Source: DAOUKH01 sp965207995
Lineage (GTDB): Bacteria; Chloroflexota; Dehalococcoidia; SHYB01
Assembly: GCA_965207995.1 (NCBI GenBank)
Contig: OZ242299.1
Coordinates: 62,001-126,000, forward strand
Length of the DNA stretch: 64,000 bases
Reading direction: 5' to 3'
Shown here in pieces: positions 29,429 through 38,549 of the stretch. Position 1 is the stretch's first letter, and each line of letters starts with the position of its first letter. Under the pieces are notes generated by a model that saw only the letters and a list, made by a program, of their open reading frames with translations, was not told the DNA's origin and did not search any database. Made by a program: the position numbers and the translations under genes.

Positions 29429-31129
29429 CTACTCCACCATGTCGTAGCTGCGGAGCAGCTTGCCCGGAAGCGCCCCGGTGCACTCCGTGTCCTCGAACGT
29501 GACCGTCCCGTTGACGATCGTGTAGCGCAGGCCGGTGGGCTTCTGGATGATGCGGCGCTCCTCTCCGGGGAAGTCGTAGCCGAACACCGGCTTCGGATGC
29601 AGGAAGCCCAGCGCGTCGAGGTCGTAGACGATGATGTCCGCCCAGGCCCCAAGCTGCAGCGTGCCCCGGTCCTTGAAGTCGGCGAACCACGCGGGGTAGG
29701 CGCTGATTTTCACGTGCGCTTCCTCCAGCGTCATGATCTCCTTGTCTCGAATCCACGTAGACAGGAAGTTCACCGGCCACGTGCTCACCGTTAAGAACCT
29801 CGTGTGCGCGCCGCCGTCCGAGAGTGAGATGTGGCTGAAGGGGTTCATGATCAGCCGCGCGAGCTCATCGTCGTCCCGGTCGCCGGCCCCGGCGTTCGCC
29901 ACGAACTCGGTCTCCAACTCCTCGTCCAAGGCGAGGTCGATGAAGACATCCACCGGGTGCTTGCCCAGTTCGGCCGCGAGGTCAGCGATCGTCCTGCCCT
30001 CGTACTTGCGGTTGCGCTCGTGCGCGGCCTCCATGACGTAGAACCGGTTCCAGTCCGTCCGGTTGGTGAGGCTCCCCTGCACGTCGAGGTCGCTCTTCAT
30101 TGCGGCGCGGGTCTCGGGGTCGCGCAGCTTGACGATGCGTTCCTCGCGGCTGCCGACCAGCGGCTGAATCCAGTTGGGGTAGACGTCGAACAGGTTGTAC
30201 TCGGTCAGCTTGAAGACCGCGTCGGGGAAGATCGTCGGCTGCTGAATGACCAACGGGAGGCCGTCGGCGCGCGCCGAGGCCACCCATGCCTCATCCTCCG
30301 GCGTGGGAGAAATGCAGTTGATGTGCGCCGGCCTGCCGCTCAGCCGCACCATCTCGTTCACCAGCTCGTACTGCGCCGGGCGGTCGTCGAAGATCGGATA
30401 GCCGATCGTCCAGCCGATGTGCCCCACGCCGAACTCGCCCAGCACCTCCGCCAGGGCGAGGAACTCCGCGTCAGACTGGATGTGCGTCGGCAGATAGCCG
30501 CCGTCGTCCGGACGGTCCTCGGCGCTCTTGTTCGCCGAGAAGCCGAACGCCCCCGCCTTCATGGCGTCATGGAAGAGACTCTTCATTAGGTTGATTTCTG
30601 TGTCGGTCGCCGACGTCCGCTCGCGGGCGGGCAGCATGCCCATGATGTAGGCACGCAACGGGGAGCACGGGAACAGGGCCCCGATGTTCAGTCCCAGGCC
30701 CTGCCGGTCCAAGCTGTCGAGATACTCCGGGAAGGTCTCCCAGTCCCACCGCATGCCGAGACGCATCGACTCCAGCGGGATCGCCTCGACGCGGTTCATC
30801 ATCCGCATGTTGAGCTCGCGGTCTTCCGGCCGCGTCGGCGCGAAGCCGAAGCCGCACTGCCCGATGGTGAGGGAGGTCACCCCGAACCACCCCGACAGCG
30901 AGCAGTAGGGATCCCAGTTCAGTTGCGCGTCGTAGTGGGTGTGGAGGTCGACCGCCCCCGGCGCCACGATGCAGCCGCTTGCGTCGAGCTCCCGGGCGCC
31001 GCCGGCGGGGATCCTGCCGCTGATCTTCGCGATGCGGCCGTCCTTCACCGCCAGGTCGGCCTTGTACCGCGGGAGACCCCTCCCATCGACGATCGTGCCG
31101 CCGCGAATAACGAGATCGTATTCCGCCAT
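29429..31129 (-). CDS. D-aminoacylase-like amidohydrolase
   Basis: 566 residues of the amidohydrolase superfamily, closest to N-acyl-D-amino-acid deacylases. Seen: a beta-sandwich start DLVIRGGTIVDGRG, the metal motif DLHTHYD (H63, H65, D67), GQCGFGFAPTRP, GYLPTHIQSDAEF, and SDGGAHTRF near 440 with the late metal-ligand Asp, ending in a beta domain with GAWADIIVYDLD. Members hydrolyse N-acyl-D-amino acids or related amides in the cytoplasm. It starts ATG with AAGGGG close upstream. A TAGGAT -10 candidate lies at about 31240. First gene of a two-gene operon with the MaoC-like dehydratase. Confidence 0.88.
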   Translation of the reverse strand: MAEYDLVIRGGTIVDGRGLPRYKADLAVKDGRIAKISGRIPAGGARELDASGCIVAPGAVDLHTHYDAQLNWDPYCSLSGWFGVTSLTIGQCGFGFAPTRPEDRELNMRMMNRVEAIPLESMRLGMRWDWETFPEYLDSLDRQGLGLNIGALFPCSPLRAYIMGMLPARERTSATDTEINLMKSLFHDAMKAGAFGFSANKSAEDRPDDGGYLPTHIQSDAEFLALAEVLGEFGVGHIGWTIGYPIFDDRPAQYELVNEMVRLSGRPAHINCISPTPEDEAWVASARADGLPLVIQQPTIFPDAVFKLTEYNLFDVYPNWIQPLVGSREERIVKLRDPETRAAMKSDLDVQGSLTNRTDWNRFYVMEAAHERNRKYEGRTIADLAAELGKHPVDVFIDLALDEELETEFVANAGAGDRDDDELARLIMNPFSHISLSDGGAHTRFLTVSTWPVNFLSTWIRDKEIMTLEEAHVKISAYPAWFADFKDRGTLQLGAWADIIVYDLDALGFLHPKPVFGYDFPGEERRIIQKPTGLRYTIVNGTVTFEDTECTGALPGKLLRSYDMVE

Positions 31130-31283
31130 GGCTTACCCCTTTACCAATCGTCCCCACGGCATCGTGGCGCGGCGATGCCCTCTCCGCGCTCGACCGTCCC
31201 TCCAAGATCCGGTCAAGCCTGCCCTGGCTTCAGTTGCGGGAATCCTACCATGAACCGCCCCCTCCCGCCCGAGCGCGACGTGC

Positions 31284-31289
31284 TACTAT
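31284..31289 (+). promoter_or_regulatory. -10 box upstream of first PNPOx-like gene
   Basis: TACTAT in the context gtgcTACTATcggg, 26 bases before ATG 31316, which has a perfect AGGAGG six bases upstream. Confidence 0.45.
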
Positions 31290-31315
31290 CGGGCCGGCCA
31301 ACTAGGAGGCAGTGC

Positions 31316-31750
31316 ATGAGCGACGGTCCCGCGGGCGTACCCATTCCACCAGAGTTGGAGGCATTCCTGAAGGCCTACACCCGCACCTTCATCCTGACGT
31401 TGCGCAAGGACGGCTCCCCGACCGGCCATCCCATGACCGGGTGGTACGACGAGGGCCGCATGCGGGTGACCACCTACCGCAAGAGCCACAAGACCCGCAA
31501 CGCCCAGCGCGACGAGCGCACCTCCTGGGTCGTGCTCAACGGCTACGACTCCGACGACGACGTGCGCGCCGTGCAGTTCAAGGGCGTCAACCGCGTCGTC
31601 GAGGCCACCCAGATGCCTTCACAGGCGGGCGTCCGCCAAGGTGTGAGCACCGGCCTCTCCTCACGGACCGAGGAGCGGCTGAAGTCGGGCAAGCGCATCG
31701 TGCTCGAGGTCACCCCGAACGAGACCGGCTTCCTCGAGGAGGTGCGCTAG
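31316..31750 (+). CDS. PNPOx-like FMN/F420-binding split-barrel protein
   Basis: 144 residues of the pyridoxamine-5'-phosphate-oxidase-like family. Seen: TFILTLRKDGSPTGHPMTGWYD, the first strands of the split barrel, then MRVTTYRKSHKTRNAQRDERTSWV, the flavin phosphate region. These small proteins use FMN, F420 or haem in redox reactions of diverse substrates. The start is fixed by AGGAGG-n6-ATG. Only two bases separate it from a second family member, and a third paralogue is at 63778; the three differ in the C-terminal half, so they probably act on different substrates. Confidence 0.85.
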   Translation: MSDGPAGVPIPPELEAFLKAYTRTFILTLRKDGSPTGHPMTGWYDEGRMRVTTYRKSHKTRNAQRDERTSWVVLNGYDSDDDVRAVQFKGVNRVVEATQMPSQAGVRQGVSTGLSSRTEERLKSGKRIVLEVTPNETGFLEEVR

Positions 31751-31752
31751 CC

Positions 31753-32163
31753 ATGCCCCGCGAGTCCATCGCCATGTCCAACGAGGAGCTCACCGACTTC
31801 ATCGGCGCCAAGCCCTGGGTCGTCGTGGGCACGCTCGACGAAGACGGCTCCCCCTGGGGCGACGTTTCCGCCTCCCTGATCGAGGGCGGGCAACTCATCT
31901 TCGCCGTCCCCAACGGGACGCGGGCCGCCGCAAACATTGAACGCGACCCCCGCGTCGTCTGCATGAACGACCAGTACCCGACCTACTACGAAATCAAAGG
32001 CGTCACCATCCACGGGCGCGCCCAGCGCCTCGACGACCCGGCCCTCATGGCGCGCCTGCCGTCCGACCCCATTGACCGCAACGCGGCGGACCGTACGGTC
32101 TACGCCGTCCCTCTCGACGACATCACCAGCTTCGACTTCACCAAGATCAAGGCGAAGGTCTAG
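31753..32163 (+). CDS. Second PNPOx-like split-barrel protein
   Basis: 136 residues. VVVGTLDEDGSPWGDVSASLIEGGQLIFAVP is the split-barrel core and NIERDPRVVCM the flavin-binding segment. It starts two bases after the upstream PNPOx-like stop, so the pair is an operon, perhaps forming a heterodimer. A second in-frame ATG eight codons in (MSNEELTDFIG) is an equally plausible start. Convergent with herA, which ends three bases away. Substrate unknown. Confidence 0.82.
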   Translation: MPRESIAMSNEELTDFIGAKPWVVVGTLDEDGSPWGDVSASLIEGGQLIFAVPNGTRAAANIERDPRVVCMNDQYPTYYEIKGVTIHGRAQRLDDPALMARLPSDPIDRNAADRTVYAVPLDDITSFDFTKIKAKV

Positions 32164-32166
32164 GCG

Positions 32167-33846
32167 CTAGCGCCCGCCGAACAGGTCGTCGACGTCGCGG
32201 GCGAGCGCCGCTTGGCGCTCCTCAGGCTCCAGATAGCCCACGCTCTTGTAGAAGTCGGGACCGTAGGTGCGGGTGCGAACAACCACCGGCATCGGCACGG
32301 CGTGCCCGAAGATGAGGGCCTGCTGCTTGGTCTCCAGCTTGGCGAGCACGGCCCGTAGCTCGCCGCGCCCTGAGACTCCTGCCAACACCGCGTCGATGTC
32401 GCGCTCGTCCTCCAGAAGGCAGGTCAGCTTCGTGCCGATCTGCGACAGCACCTCGTGGTCGATGCCGCTGGGGCGCTGGTCGATGATGAGCAGCGTGACG
32501 TTGTACTTCCGCAGTTCTCGCGCGATGGTGCCGAAGCTCGTGTAGCCGGCGACGCCCGGGCTGAGGAACTTGTGCGCCTCCTCGACGGCGATCACCAGGT
32601 GCGGCGGCGGCTTGCCGCTCCCCGCCAACGACGCCTCGACGCGGTCGACGTACGCCTCGTGAATGCGCCTCGTCAGCAGGTTGGCCACGAGGATGTAGGC
32701 GGCGAGGTTGTTGCGGTGGCGTCCGAACTCTAGGACGACGTGCTTGCCCGCCTCCAGATATTCCATGATGCGCCGCACCGAGTCCTCGGGTCGCTCTTCG
32801 GTCAGGAAGTCGAGTGAGCCGAGGCGCTGGACGCGCCGGTGGACGGCCGCGAGCGTGGCCTCGTGCTCGACCCCACCGGCGAGGTCGGTGAGCTCCTCCA
32901 CACCGTCCGCGGCCAGCAGCGTTCGCAGCCACTTGCGCCCATGCCGCTTCTCCAGCCGCTCGATCGCCTGTACCTGCGTCTCGTTCAGTCCAAGAACGCC
33001 CGCGGCGGAGGCCACGTCGGCGGCCTCGATGTCGTCATAGCCGATGCGCACCACGTAGTCGGCGCTGGCGCCCTTGCGGCGCGTCGACTCGTCGTCGAGC
33101 GTGAAGACACCGACCCGGCCGGGGAAGAGCTGCTTCAGACCCTTCACCTGCGCCCCCGACTCGCTGGGCGAGGCCCAGCCGTACTCGCTGTGCATGTCGA
33201 AAACCAGGCTCACCGCCTGGCCTTTCATCACGATCTCGGCGAGCAGCACCCGCGTCAGGAACGACTTGCCCGTGCCGGTCTTCCCGAAGACGCCCGTGCT
33301 GCGCTCGGTGAGCCGGTCGGCGTCGAGACAGATCGGGGCCTCTTCCATATCCAGCGGGCTGCCCACCCAGAGGTGGTCGTCGTCGTTCTCACCAAAGATC
33401 GCCTCGATCTCCTGCGCCGCGCTGTAGCGGGCCGGGGCGAAGTGCGGCGGCACGGTCTTCGCGGGGAGCGGCCCGTCGTCAAGCCCGACGGCGCCCGTCT
33501 GCGTCAGGTACGGCACGACGTGGACGAGGCCAAAGGCGTTGGCCCCGCTGACGACGGCCCGGATGAACTCGTCGTCCACGTCGGGCGGGGTCAGGGCCAT
33601 CGCGGGGTCGGTCTGCCCCAGTGAGATGTCGGTGACGACGCCGAAGAAGCGGCGGCGCTCGGCCTGTATGGTGACAAAGCGCCCCACCGAGACCTCCTCG
33701 ATGGGGACGCCGCCCTCAAGCCGGACGTCGACACCCTTGGTCAGCGACCCGCTGACGACCATGCCGAGGTGCTCGCCGCCCGTTGAAGGCGCTGAAATGG
33801 CGGGGTCGGCGCCATTGGCCGGCGTGAGGGGGTCGTCGGTCGGCAT
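32167..33846 (-). CDS. HerA-like DNA-translocase ATPase (HAS-barrel + DUF87)
   Basis: 559 residues. Residues about 20-110 form a HAS-barrel (MVVSGSLTKGVDVRLEGG, GRFVTIQAERRRFFGVV). The RecA-like motor follows with GKTGTGKSFLTRVLL (Walker A, near 190), FDMHSEYGW, VIAVEEAHKFLSPG (Walker B, near 420) and LLIIDQRPSGIDHEV. HerA hexamers pump DNA, usually with the nuclease NurA in end resection; no NurA gene is adjacent. I chose ATG 33846 because TACAAT (33854-33859, minus strand) ends seven bases before it, making the mRNA leaderless and excluding the ATG at 33855. Divergent from a CoA-transferase. Confidence 0.88.
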   Translation of the reverse strand: MPTDDPLTPANGADPAISAPSTGGEHLGMVVSGSLTKGVDVRLEGGVPIEEVSVGRFVTIQAERRRFFGVVTDISLGQTDPAMALTPPDVDDEFIRAVVSGANAFGLVHVVPYLTQTGAVGLDDGPLPAKTVPPHFAPARYSAAQEIEAIFGENDDDHLWVGSPLDMEEAPICLDADRLTERSTGVFGKTGTGKSFLTRVLLAEIVMKGQAVSLVFDMHSEYGWASPSESGAQVKGLKQLFPGRVGVFTLDDESTRRKGASADYVVRIGYDDIEAADVASAAGVLGLNETQVQAIERLEKRHGRKWLRTLLAADGVEELTDLAGGVEHEATLAAVHRRVQRLGSLDFLTEERPEDSVRRIMEYLEAGKHVVLEFGRHRNNLAAYILVANLLTRRIHEAYVDRVEASLAGSGKPPPHLVIAVEEAHKFLSPGVAGYTSFGTIARELRKYNVTLLIIDQRPSGIDHEVLSQIGTKLTCLLEDERDIDAVLAGVSGRGELRAVLAKLETKQQALIFGHAVPMPVVVRTRTYGPDFYKSVGYLEPEERQAALARDVDDLFGGR

Positions 33847-33853
33847 GGGGCGC

Positions 33854-33859
33854 ATTGTA
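33854..33859 (-). promoter_or_regulatory. -10 box directly before herA (leaderless)
   Basis: TACAAT on the minus strand followed by only seven bases before the ATG. There is no ribosome site. Confidence 0.5.
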
Positions 33860-33953
33860 CGCGCGCGGTGCGCCCCGCGGAACAAGCCGGTGTCGTTTGA
33901 CAAAAGCCCCCGGCGCGGCTCAAATCCGACGGAGGGAAGGAGCCACCCACAGC

Positions 33954-35195
33954 GTGCGCCCACTGGAGAATGTCCGCGTCGTCGAATACGGCCCGTGGCT
34001 GAACGCGGCCTACGGCGGACGCCTGCTCGCCGACATGGGCGCGGAGGTCATCAAGATCGAATCGCCCGACGGCGGCGACCCGGGACGCATACACGGCCCC
34101 TTCCCCGGCGACGCCCCCGACGCCGAGGCCAGCGCCCAGCACCTCTTCAACAACGCCAACAAGCTCGGCGTAACCCTCGACCCCTCGTCCGCGACCGGCC
34201 GGCGGCTCTTCCGCCGCCTCGCCGCGGCCGCCGACGTGCTCATCGACGGCACGCAAATCGGCGAACTCGACGCCCTCGGCCTCGCCCACGAGACGCTGGT
34301 GGAAGGCAATCCCCGCCTCATCACCGTCGCGGTGAGCAGCCTCGGGCGGTCCGGGCCCTACGCCGGCTACCGGGGCTACGACCTGACGAGCTGGCACGGC
34401 AGCGGCTCGTCTCACATCTACATGGGCGCCCCCGACCGGGAGCCGCTGCGGGGAGCCTACTACCACGCCAACCACTGGGGCGCGGTCTCGGCCGCCGCCG
34501 CGGCGATGATCGCCCTGCACGCGCGGGAGAAGACGGGGCGCGGCCAGACGATCGACATCGCCGAGGCAGAGACGCTCGCCATGCTCTACATCGCCGTCGA
34601 GGTCAGCGACTATCTGATGAACGGCGCCGAGAAGGCCCGCGTCGGCCTGCGCATGGACGGCAACGCCCCCACCGCGCTCCTCCCCTGCAAGGACGGCTAC
34701 GTCTACCTCATGTGCCTCACCGACGAGCAGTGGGCGGGGCTGGTGGACGCGATGGACAACCCCGACTGGGCGACCACCGACCTCTTCCTCGGCGGGGGAC
34801 GCCAGCGCGCCGTCTACGCCCGTGAAATCTACGACCTGCTCCGGCCTTGGCTGCAGGCGACCACAGCTCAAGAAATCTTCGACCGCTGTCAGGCGCGCAG
34901 CGCTCCCGCCGCCCCGCTGTATACCGTCGCCGACCTTATGTCCAACGAGCACCTCGCCGAGCGTGAGTTCTTCGTCGACCTCCCCGGCGAAGGTTCAAGG
35001 CCCCTGCGCATCCCGGGGCCGCCCTTCCGGTTCGGCCGCGACCAGAGCGAGACACCGGCGTCGAAGACGCTGGCGCCGTGGGCGGTCGAGCGCCCCGCCC
35101 CGCGCCTCGGCGAGCACAACGAGGCGGTCTACTGCGGCATGCTCGGCCTCGATCGCGCGGAGCTGCCGGGGCTGCGTCGGGCGGGGGTCATCTGA
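33954..35195 (+). CDS. CaiB/BaiF family CoA-transferase
   Basis: 413 residues, a standard single-domain class III CoA-transferase. ENVRVVEYGPWLNAAYGGRLLADMGAEVIKIE is the N-terminal Rossmann segment that binds CoA, DIAEAETLAML contains Glu at the usual nucleophile site, and APRLGEHNEAV is the C-terminal motif. It moves CoA between carboxylic acids; donor and acceptor unknown. The GTG start has GGAG 11 bases upstream; the frame is open to 33855 but that stretch has no coding character and overlaps the herA promoter. Its stop overlaps the next gene's ATG by one base (TGATG), so the two transferases are translationally coupled and may form a heterodimer. Confidence 0.9.
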   Translation: MRPLENVRVVEYGPWLNAAYGGRLLADMGAEVIKIESPDGGDPGRIHGPFPGDAPDAEASAQHLFNNANKLGVTLDPSSATGRRLFRRLAAAADVLIDGTQIGELDALGLAHETLVEGNPRLITVAVSSLGRSGPYAGYRGYDLTSWHGSGSSHIYMGAPDREPLRGAYYHANHWGAVSAAAAAMIALHAREKTGRGQTIDIAEAETLAMLYIAVEVSDYLMNGAEKARVGLRMDGNAPTALLPCKDGYVYLMCLTDEQWAGLVDAMDNPDWATTDLFLGGGRQRAVYAREIYDLLRPWLQATTAQEIFDRCQARSAPAAPLYTVADLMSNEHLAEREFFVDLPGEGSRPLRIPGPPFRFGRDQSETPASKTLAPWAVERPAPRLGEHNEAVYCGMLGLDRAELPGLRRAGVI

Positions 35196-36430
35196 TGCCG
35201 GCCACGACGGGCAACGGCAACGGCGACCTTCCCCTGGCCGGGCTGAGGGTGCTCAACCTGGGTTGGTACTGGGTCTGCGCCACCATGTCGCACCTCCTGG
35301 CCGACATGGGCGCCGAGGTCATCAAGGTCGACTCGCGGCAGCGGTTGGAGACGCTCCGCGGCATCCCACCGTTCATGGATGGCATCGAAGACCCCGACCA
35401 CAACCTCTGGCTCCACAACCTCTTGCGCAACACGCAGAGCATCACGGTCAATCTGGAGACCGACGAAGGGCGCGAGCGGCTTCGCGACCTCGTCCGCACG
35501 ACGGACGTAGTGACCGAGAACTGGACGCCGGGTACCGTCGCCAAGCTGGGCATCGACTACGCTTCGCTGCGCCCCTACCGTCCCGACCTCATCATGGTCT
35601 CGCCCTCGGCGGCGGGGCAGTGGGGACCATATCGGCGCATCAACACCTACGGGCAGGTGATCAGCACGCTCGCGGGGCTCGACGCGGTCCAGGGCTACGC
35701 CGGCGAGCGCCCCTCGAACTTCGGCATGTCGATCATCGACCCGTTCGCGGGCCTGATGGCCTGCTACGCGGTGCTCGCCGCGCTCCGGCGGCGCAACGAG
35801 ACCGGCCAGGGCTGCCACGTCGACTTCTCCCAATGGGAAATGTCGACAGCCACGATGGGCCCGCTCTTCCTCGACTACCAGTGGAACGGCAGGCTGCACG
35901 GCCCCGACGGCAACCACGACTTGCTCTGCGTGCCCAACAACGTCTACCCCTCGGCCGGGGACGACCGCTGGGTGTCCATCTCCGTCTACGAGGAGGAGGA
36001 GTGGCGCGGGCTGCTCCGCGCCCTCGGCCGGCCGCGGTGGGGGCGCGACCCACGCTTCGCCGACAAGTACCGGCGCAAGCGCAACGAAGACGCCCTCGAC
36101 GAGCGCATCGCGGCGTGGACGAAGCGCCGCACCCACTACGAAGCGGCGGAGCGCCTGCAGGCCGAGGGCGTGGCCGCCTTCCCGGTCATGGGCTCCCGCG
36201 AGCTCTACAGCGACCCCCACTGGAAGGCCCGCGACTCCTGGCTCCAGGTCGACCACGCGCTCGGCCCCGAGTGGATCTACGGCGTGCACTGGAAGTTCAG
36301 CGATACGCCGGGGTCGGTGCGGACGACGACGCCGCTCCTCGGCGAGCACAACCGCCGCGTCTTCGCCGACCTTATGGGTGCGGACGACGCGGAGTTCCGC
36401 CGCCTCGAAGCGGAGCGGGTCATCTACTAG
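35195..36430 (+). CDS. CaiB/BaiF family CoA-transferase (coupled partner)
   Basis: 411 residues. GLRVLNLGWYWVCATMSHLLADMGAEVIKVD opens the CoA-binding domain; VDFSQWEMSTATM is the active-site segment, again with Glu; TPLLGEHNRRVF is the C-terminal motif. The ATG overlaps the upstream stop. It is only distantly similar to its neighbour, consistent with two subunits of one enzyme or two steps of one pathway. Followed by sat with its own promoter. Confidence 0.9.
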   Translation: MPATTGNGNGDLPLAGLRVLNLGWYWVCATMSHLLADMGAEVIKVDSRQRLETLRGIPPFMDGIEDPDHNLWLHNLLRNTQSITVNLETDEGRERLRDLVRTTDVVTENWTPGTVAKLGIDYASLRPYRPDLIMVSPSAAGQWGPYRRINTYGQVISTLAGLDAVQGYAGERPSNFGMSIIDPFAGLMACYAVLAALRRRNETGQGCHVDFSQWEMSTATMGPLFLDYQWNGRLHGPDGNHDLLCVPNNVYPSAGDDRWVSISVYEEEEWRGLLRALGRPRWGRDPRFADKYRRKRNEDALDERIAAWTKRRTHYEAAERLQAEGVAAFPVMGSRELYSDPHWKARDSWLQVDHALGPEWIYGVHWKFSDTPGSVRTTTPLLGEHNRRVFADLMGADDAEFRRLEAERVIY

Positions 36431-36448
36431 GGCACGTACGGGCGCTGG

Positions 36449-36454
36449 TATACT
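36449..36454 (+). promoter_or_regulatory. -10 box upstream of sat
   Basis: TATACT in the context ctggTATACTctcc. An in-frame ATG lies five bases after it at 36460, so a leaderless start there is an alternative to ATG 36517. Confidence 0.5.
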
Positions 36455-36516
36455 CTCCGATGGCGCTCGCCGCGGCGGGCGTCTCCGCACCCCGCTTCAG
36501 GAGATCGCGCCCCGAC

Positions 36517-37710
36517 ATGTCCACGACCACGATTCCCCACGCCACCATCGCGCCACACGGCGGCGCGCTCGTCGACCGAATCGCAAGTCCGGCCAAGGCC
36601 GCCGAGCTGAGGGCGGCCGCCGCCGGCCTGCCCGCGATCACGCTCAGCTTCAAGCAGTTCTGCGACCTCGAAATGATCGCCATCGGCGCGTTCAGCCCCT
36701 TGACCGGCTACGTGGGCCAGGCCGACTTCGAGTCCGTCTGCCGCCGGGCCCGGCTCGCCGACGGCACGGTCTGGCCGATCCCAATCACCCTCGCGGTCGA
36801 TGACGCGGTCAAGCAGACGCTGAACGTCGGAGGCAAGGCCGCGCTCAAGCACCACGACGGCACCCTGCTCGCCGTGATCGACGTCGAGGAGGTCTACCCC
36901 CACGACAAGGCGCTGGAGATTCCCAACGTCTTCCGCACCGACGACGCGGCGCACCCCGGCGTCGAGGCGGTGCTGGCCGAGGGCGACTGGCTGGTCGGCG
37001 GACCCATCGAGGTCATCACGGTGACGCCGGAGCGGGAGCCGGGCGAGCAGTTCACCGAGCACCGCAAGCGGCCCGCCGAGACCCGCGCGGCCTTCGCCGA
37101 GCGCGGCTGGAGCACCGTCGCCGCCTTCCAGACCCGGAACCCCATCCATCGCGCTCACGAGTATCTGACCAAGTGCGCCCTCGAGATCACCGACGGTCTG
37201 CTGGTCCACCCGCTGGTCGGCGAGACCAAGCCCGGCGACATTCCCGCCGACGTCCGGATGGACTGCTACCGGACGCTCATCGAGAAGTATTACGTCGCCG
37301 AGCGCACCTTGCTCACCGTTATGCCGGCGGCGATGCGCTACGCCGGGCCGCGCGAGGCCATCCTTCACGCGCTGGTGCGCCAGAACTACGGCTGCACCCA
37401 CTTCATCGTGGGCCGCGACCACGCCGGCGTCGGCGACTACTACGGCACCTATGAGGCGCAGGAAATCTTCGACGAGTTCGAGCCGGGCGAGATCGCCATC
37501 ACCCCGCTCAAGTTCGAGCACGCCGCCTACAGCATCCAGGCGCAAGGCATGGTGACCGCGAAGACCTTCCCCCGCATCGACGGCGACCAGATCTTCCTAT
37601 CGGGAACGAAGGTGCGCGAGCTGCTGGTCGCGGGCGAGCGGCCTCCGGGCGAGTTCACCCGGCCCGAAGTCGCCGACATCCTGATCGAGTGGGCGAGGTC
37701 GGAGAGCTAG
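36517..37710 (+). CDS. sat: Sulfate adenylyltransferase
   Basis: 397 residues of the single-subunit ATP sulfurylase family, which makes adenylyl sulfate from sulfate and ATP or works in reverse. Seen: an N-terminal PUA-like domain starting IAPHGGALVDRI, the ATP/sulfate motif QTRNPIHRAHEYL (near 208), GRDHAGVGDYYGTY (near 300) and FLSGTKVRELL near the C-terminus. GGAG lies 13 bases before ATG 36517. The frame also has ATG 36460 directly after a -10 box, which would add 19 residues in a leaderless transcript. No APS kinase, APS reductase or transporter is nearby, so its pathway cannot be told. Confidence 0.94.
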   Translation: MSTTTIPHATIAPHGGALVDRIASPAKAAELRAAAAGLPAITLSFKQFCDLEMIAIGAFSPLTGYVGQADFESVCRRARLADGTVWPIPITLAVDDAVKQTLNVGGKAALKHHDGTLLAVIDVEEVYPHDKALEIPNVFRTDDAAHPGVEAVLAEGDWLVGGPIEVITVTPEREPGEQFTEHRKRPAETRAAFAERGWSTVAAFQTRNPIHRAHEYLTKCALEITDGLLVHPLVGETKPGDIPADVRMDCYRTLIEKYYVAERTLLTVMPAAMRYAGPREAILHALVRQNYGCTHFIVGRDHAGVGDYYGTYEAQEIFDEFEPGEIAITPLKFEHAAYSIQAQGMVTAKTFPRIDGDQIFLSGTKVRELLVAGERPPGEFTRPEVADILIEWARSES

Positions 37711-37721
37711 CCGCCATCCCG

Positions 37722-37727
37722 TAGAAT
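37722..37727 (+). promoter_or_regulatory. -10 box upstream of lgt
   Basis: TAGAAT, 36 bases before the lgt GTG. No good -35 at the usual distance. Confidence 0.4.
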
Positions 37728-37763
37728 GCACCGGGGCGGCTTGGGCCGCCGAAAGGGAGCCGC

Positions 37764-38549
37764 GTGGAGTACATCTTCGAGGTCGGGAACTTCGGCCTCC
37801 GCTGGTACAGCGTCCTCGTCGCCGTCGGGCTCGGCATGGGCGCGTGGATCGCCGCCATCGAGGCCAAGCGGCGCGGCGAAGACCCCAACCACGTTTTCGG
37901 CGCCCTCCTCATCTGCCTCCCGATGGCCCTGATCTGCGCCCGCGCCTACCACGTCATCGATCAGTGGAATGAGATCTACTCGGACGACGTTGTCCGCGCC
38001 CTTGAAATCTGGAAGGGCGGCATCGGCATCTACGGCGCGGCCATCGGCTCAATCCTCGGCCTCGCCATCTACACCCGTTGGCAGCGCCTTCCCCTGCTGC
38101 ACTGGCTCGACATCGGCGCGCCCGGCTTCATACTCGGCCAGGCCATCGGCCGCTGGGGCAACTTCTTCAACCAGGAACTCTATGGGACGCCCACCGACCT
38201 CCCGTGGGCCATCAACATCGCCGACTCGAAGCGGGCACCGGGCTACGAGACCTTCTCCCAGTTCCACCCGCTCTTCCTCTACGAATCGCTGCTCAACCTT
38301 GCCGGGCTCGGTGTCATGCTCTACGTCGCCCGGCGCTATGCCGACCGGCTCAAGGAAGGCGACATCGTCCTCATCTACGGCGTCTGGTACGGCGGCGTGC
38401 GGCTCGGGCTCGAGTGGCTGCGCATCGACAACTGGGTGGCCGGCGGCTTCCCCGTCGCGGCGGCCATCTCCATCGCGGCCATCGTCATCTGCGGCGGCAT
38501 GCTCCTCTACCGCCACTGGTACACACCCCGGTTCCGGGAAGCGCCTTAA
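37764..38549 (+). CDS. lgt: Prolipoprotein diacylglyceryl transferase
   Basis: 261 residues, an integral membrane enzyme that transfers diacylglycerol from phosphatidylglycerol to the lipobox Cys of prelipoproteins. Seen: about seven hydrophobic segments, the signature GQAIGRWGNFFNQELYG (near 125-140), HPLFLYESLLNL, and a final GVWYGGVRLGLEWLRIDNW segment with the conserved Arg residues. The GTG start has AAGGGAG four bases upstream. A candidate substrate, the ankyrin lipoprotein at 43461, is in this window. Confidence 0.96.
   Translation: MEYIFEVGNFGLRWYSVLVAVGLGMGAWIAAIEAKRRGEDPNHVFGALLICLPMALICARAYHVIDQWNEIYSDDVVRALEIWKGGIGIYGAAIGSILGLAIYTRWQRLPLLHWLDIGAPGFILGQAIGRWGNFFNQELYGTPTDLPWAINIADSKRAPGYETFSQFHPLFLYESLLNLAGLGVMLYVARRYADRLKEGDIVLIYGVWYGGVRLGLEWLRIDNWVAGGFPVAAAISIAAIVICGGMLLYRHWYTPRFREAP

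Noticed and set aside
30923..31315. N-terminal extension of the first PNPOx-like gene
   Set aside because: It overlaps the divergent D-aminoacylase gene, while AGGAGG six bases before ATG 31316 and the family length fix the start.
34822..36516. Open frame continuous with sat running back through the CoA-transferase gene
   Set aside because: It is an alternative frame of the CaiB gene with Arg/Pro/Gly-rich translation; sat has its own -10 box at 36449 and starts at 36460 or 36517.
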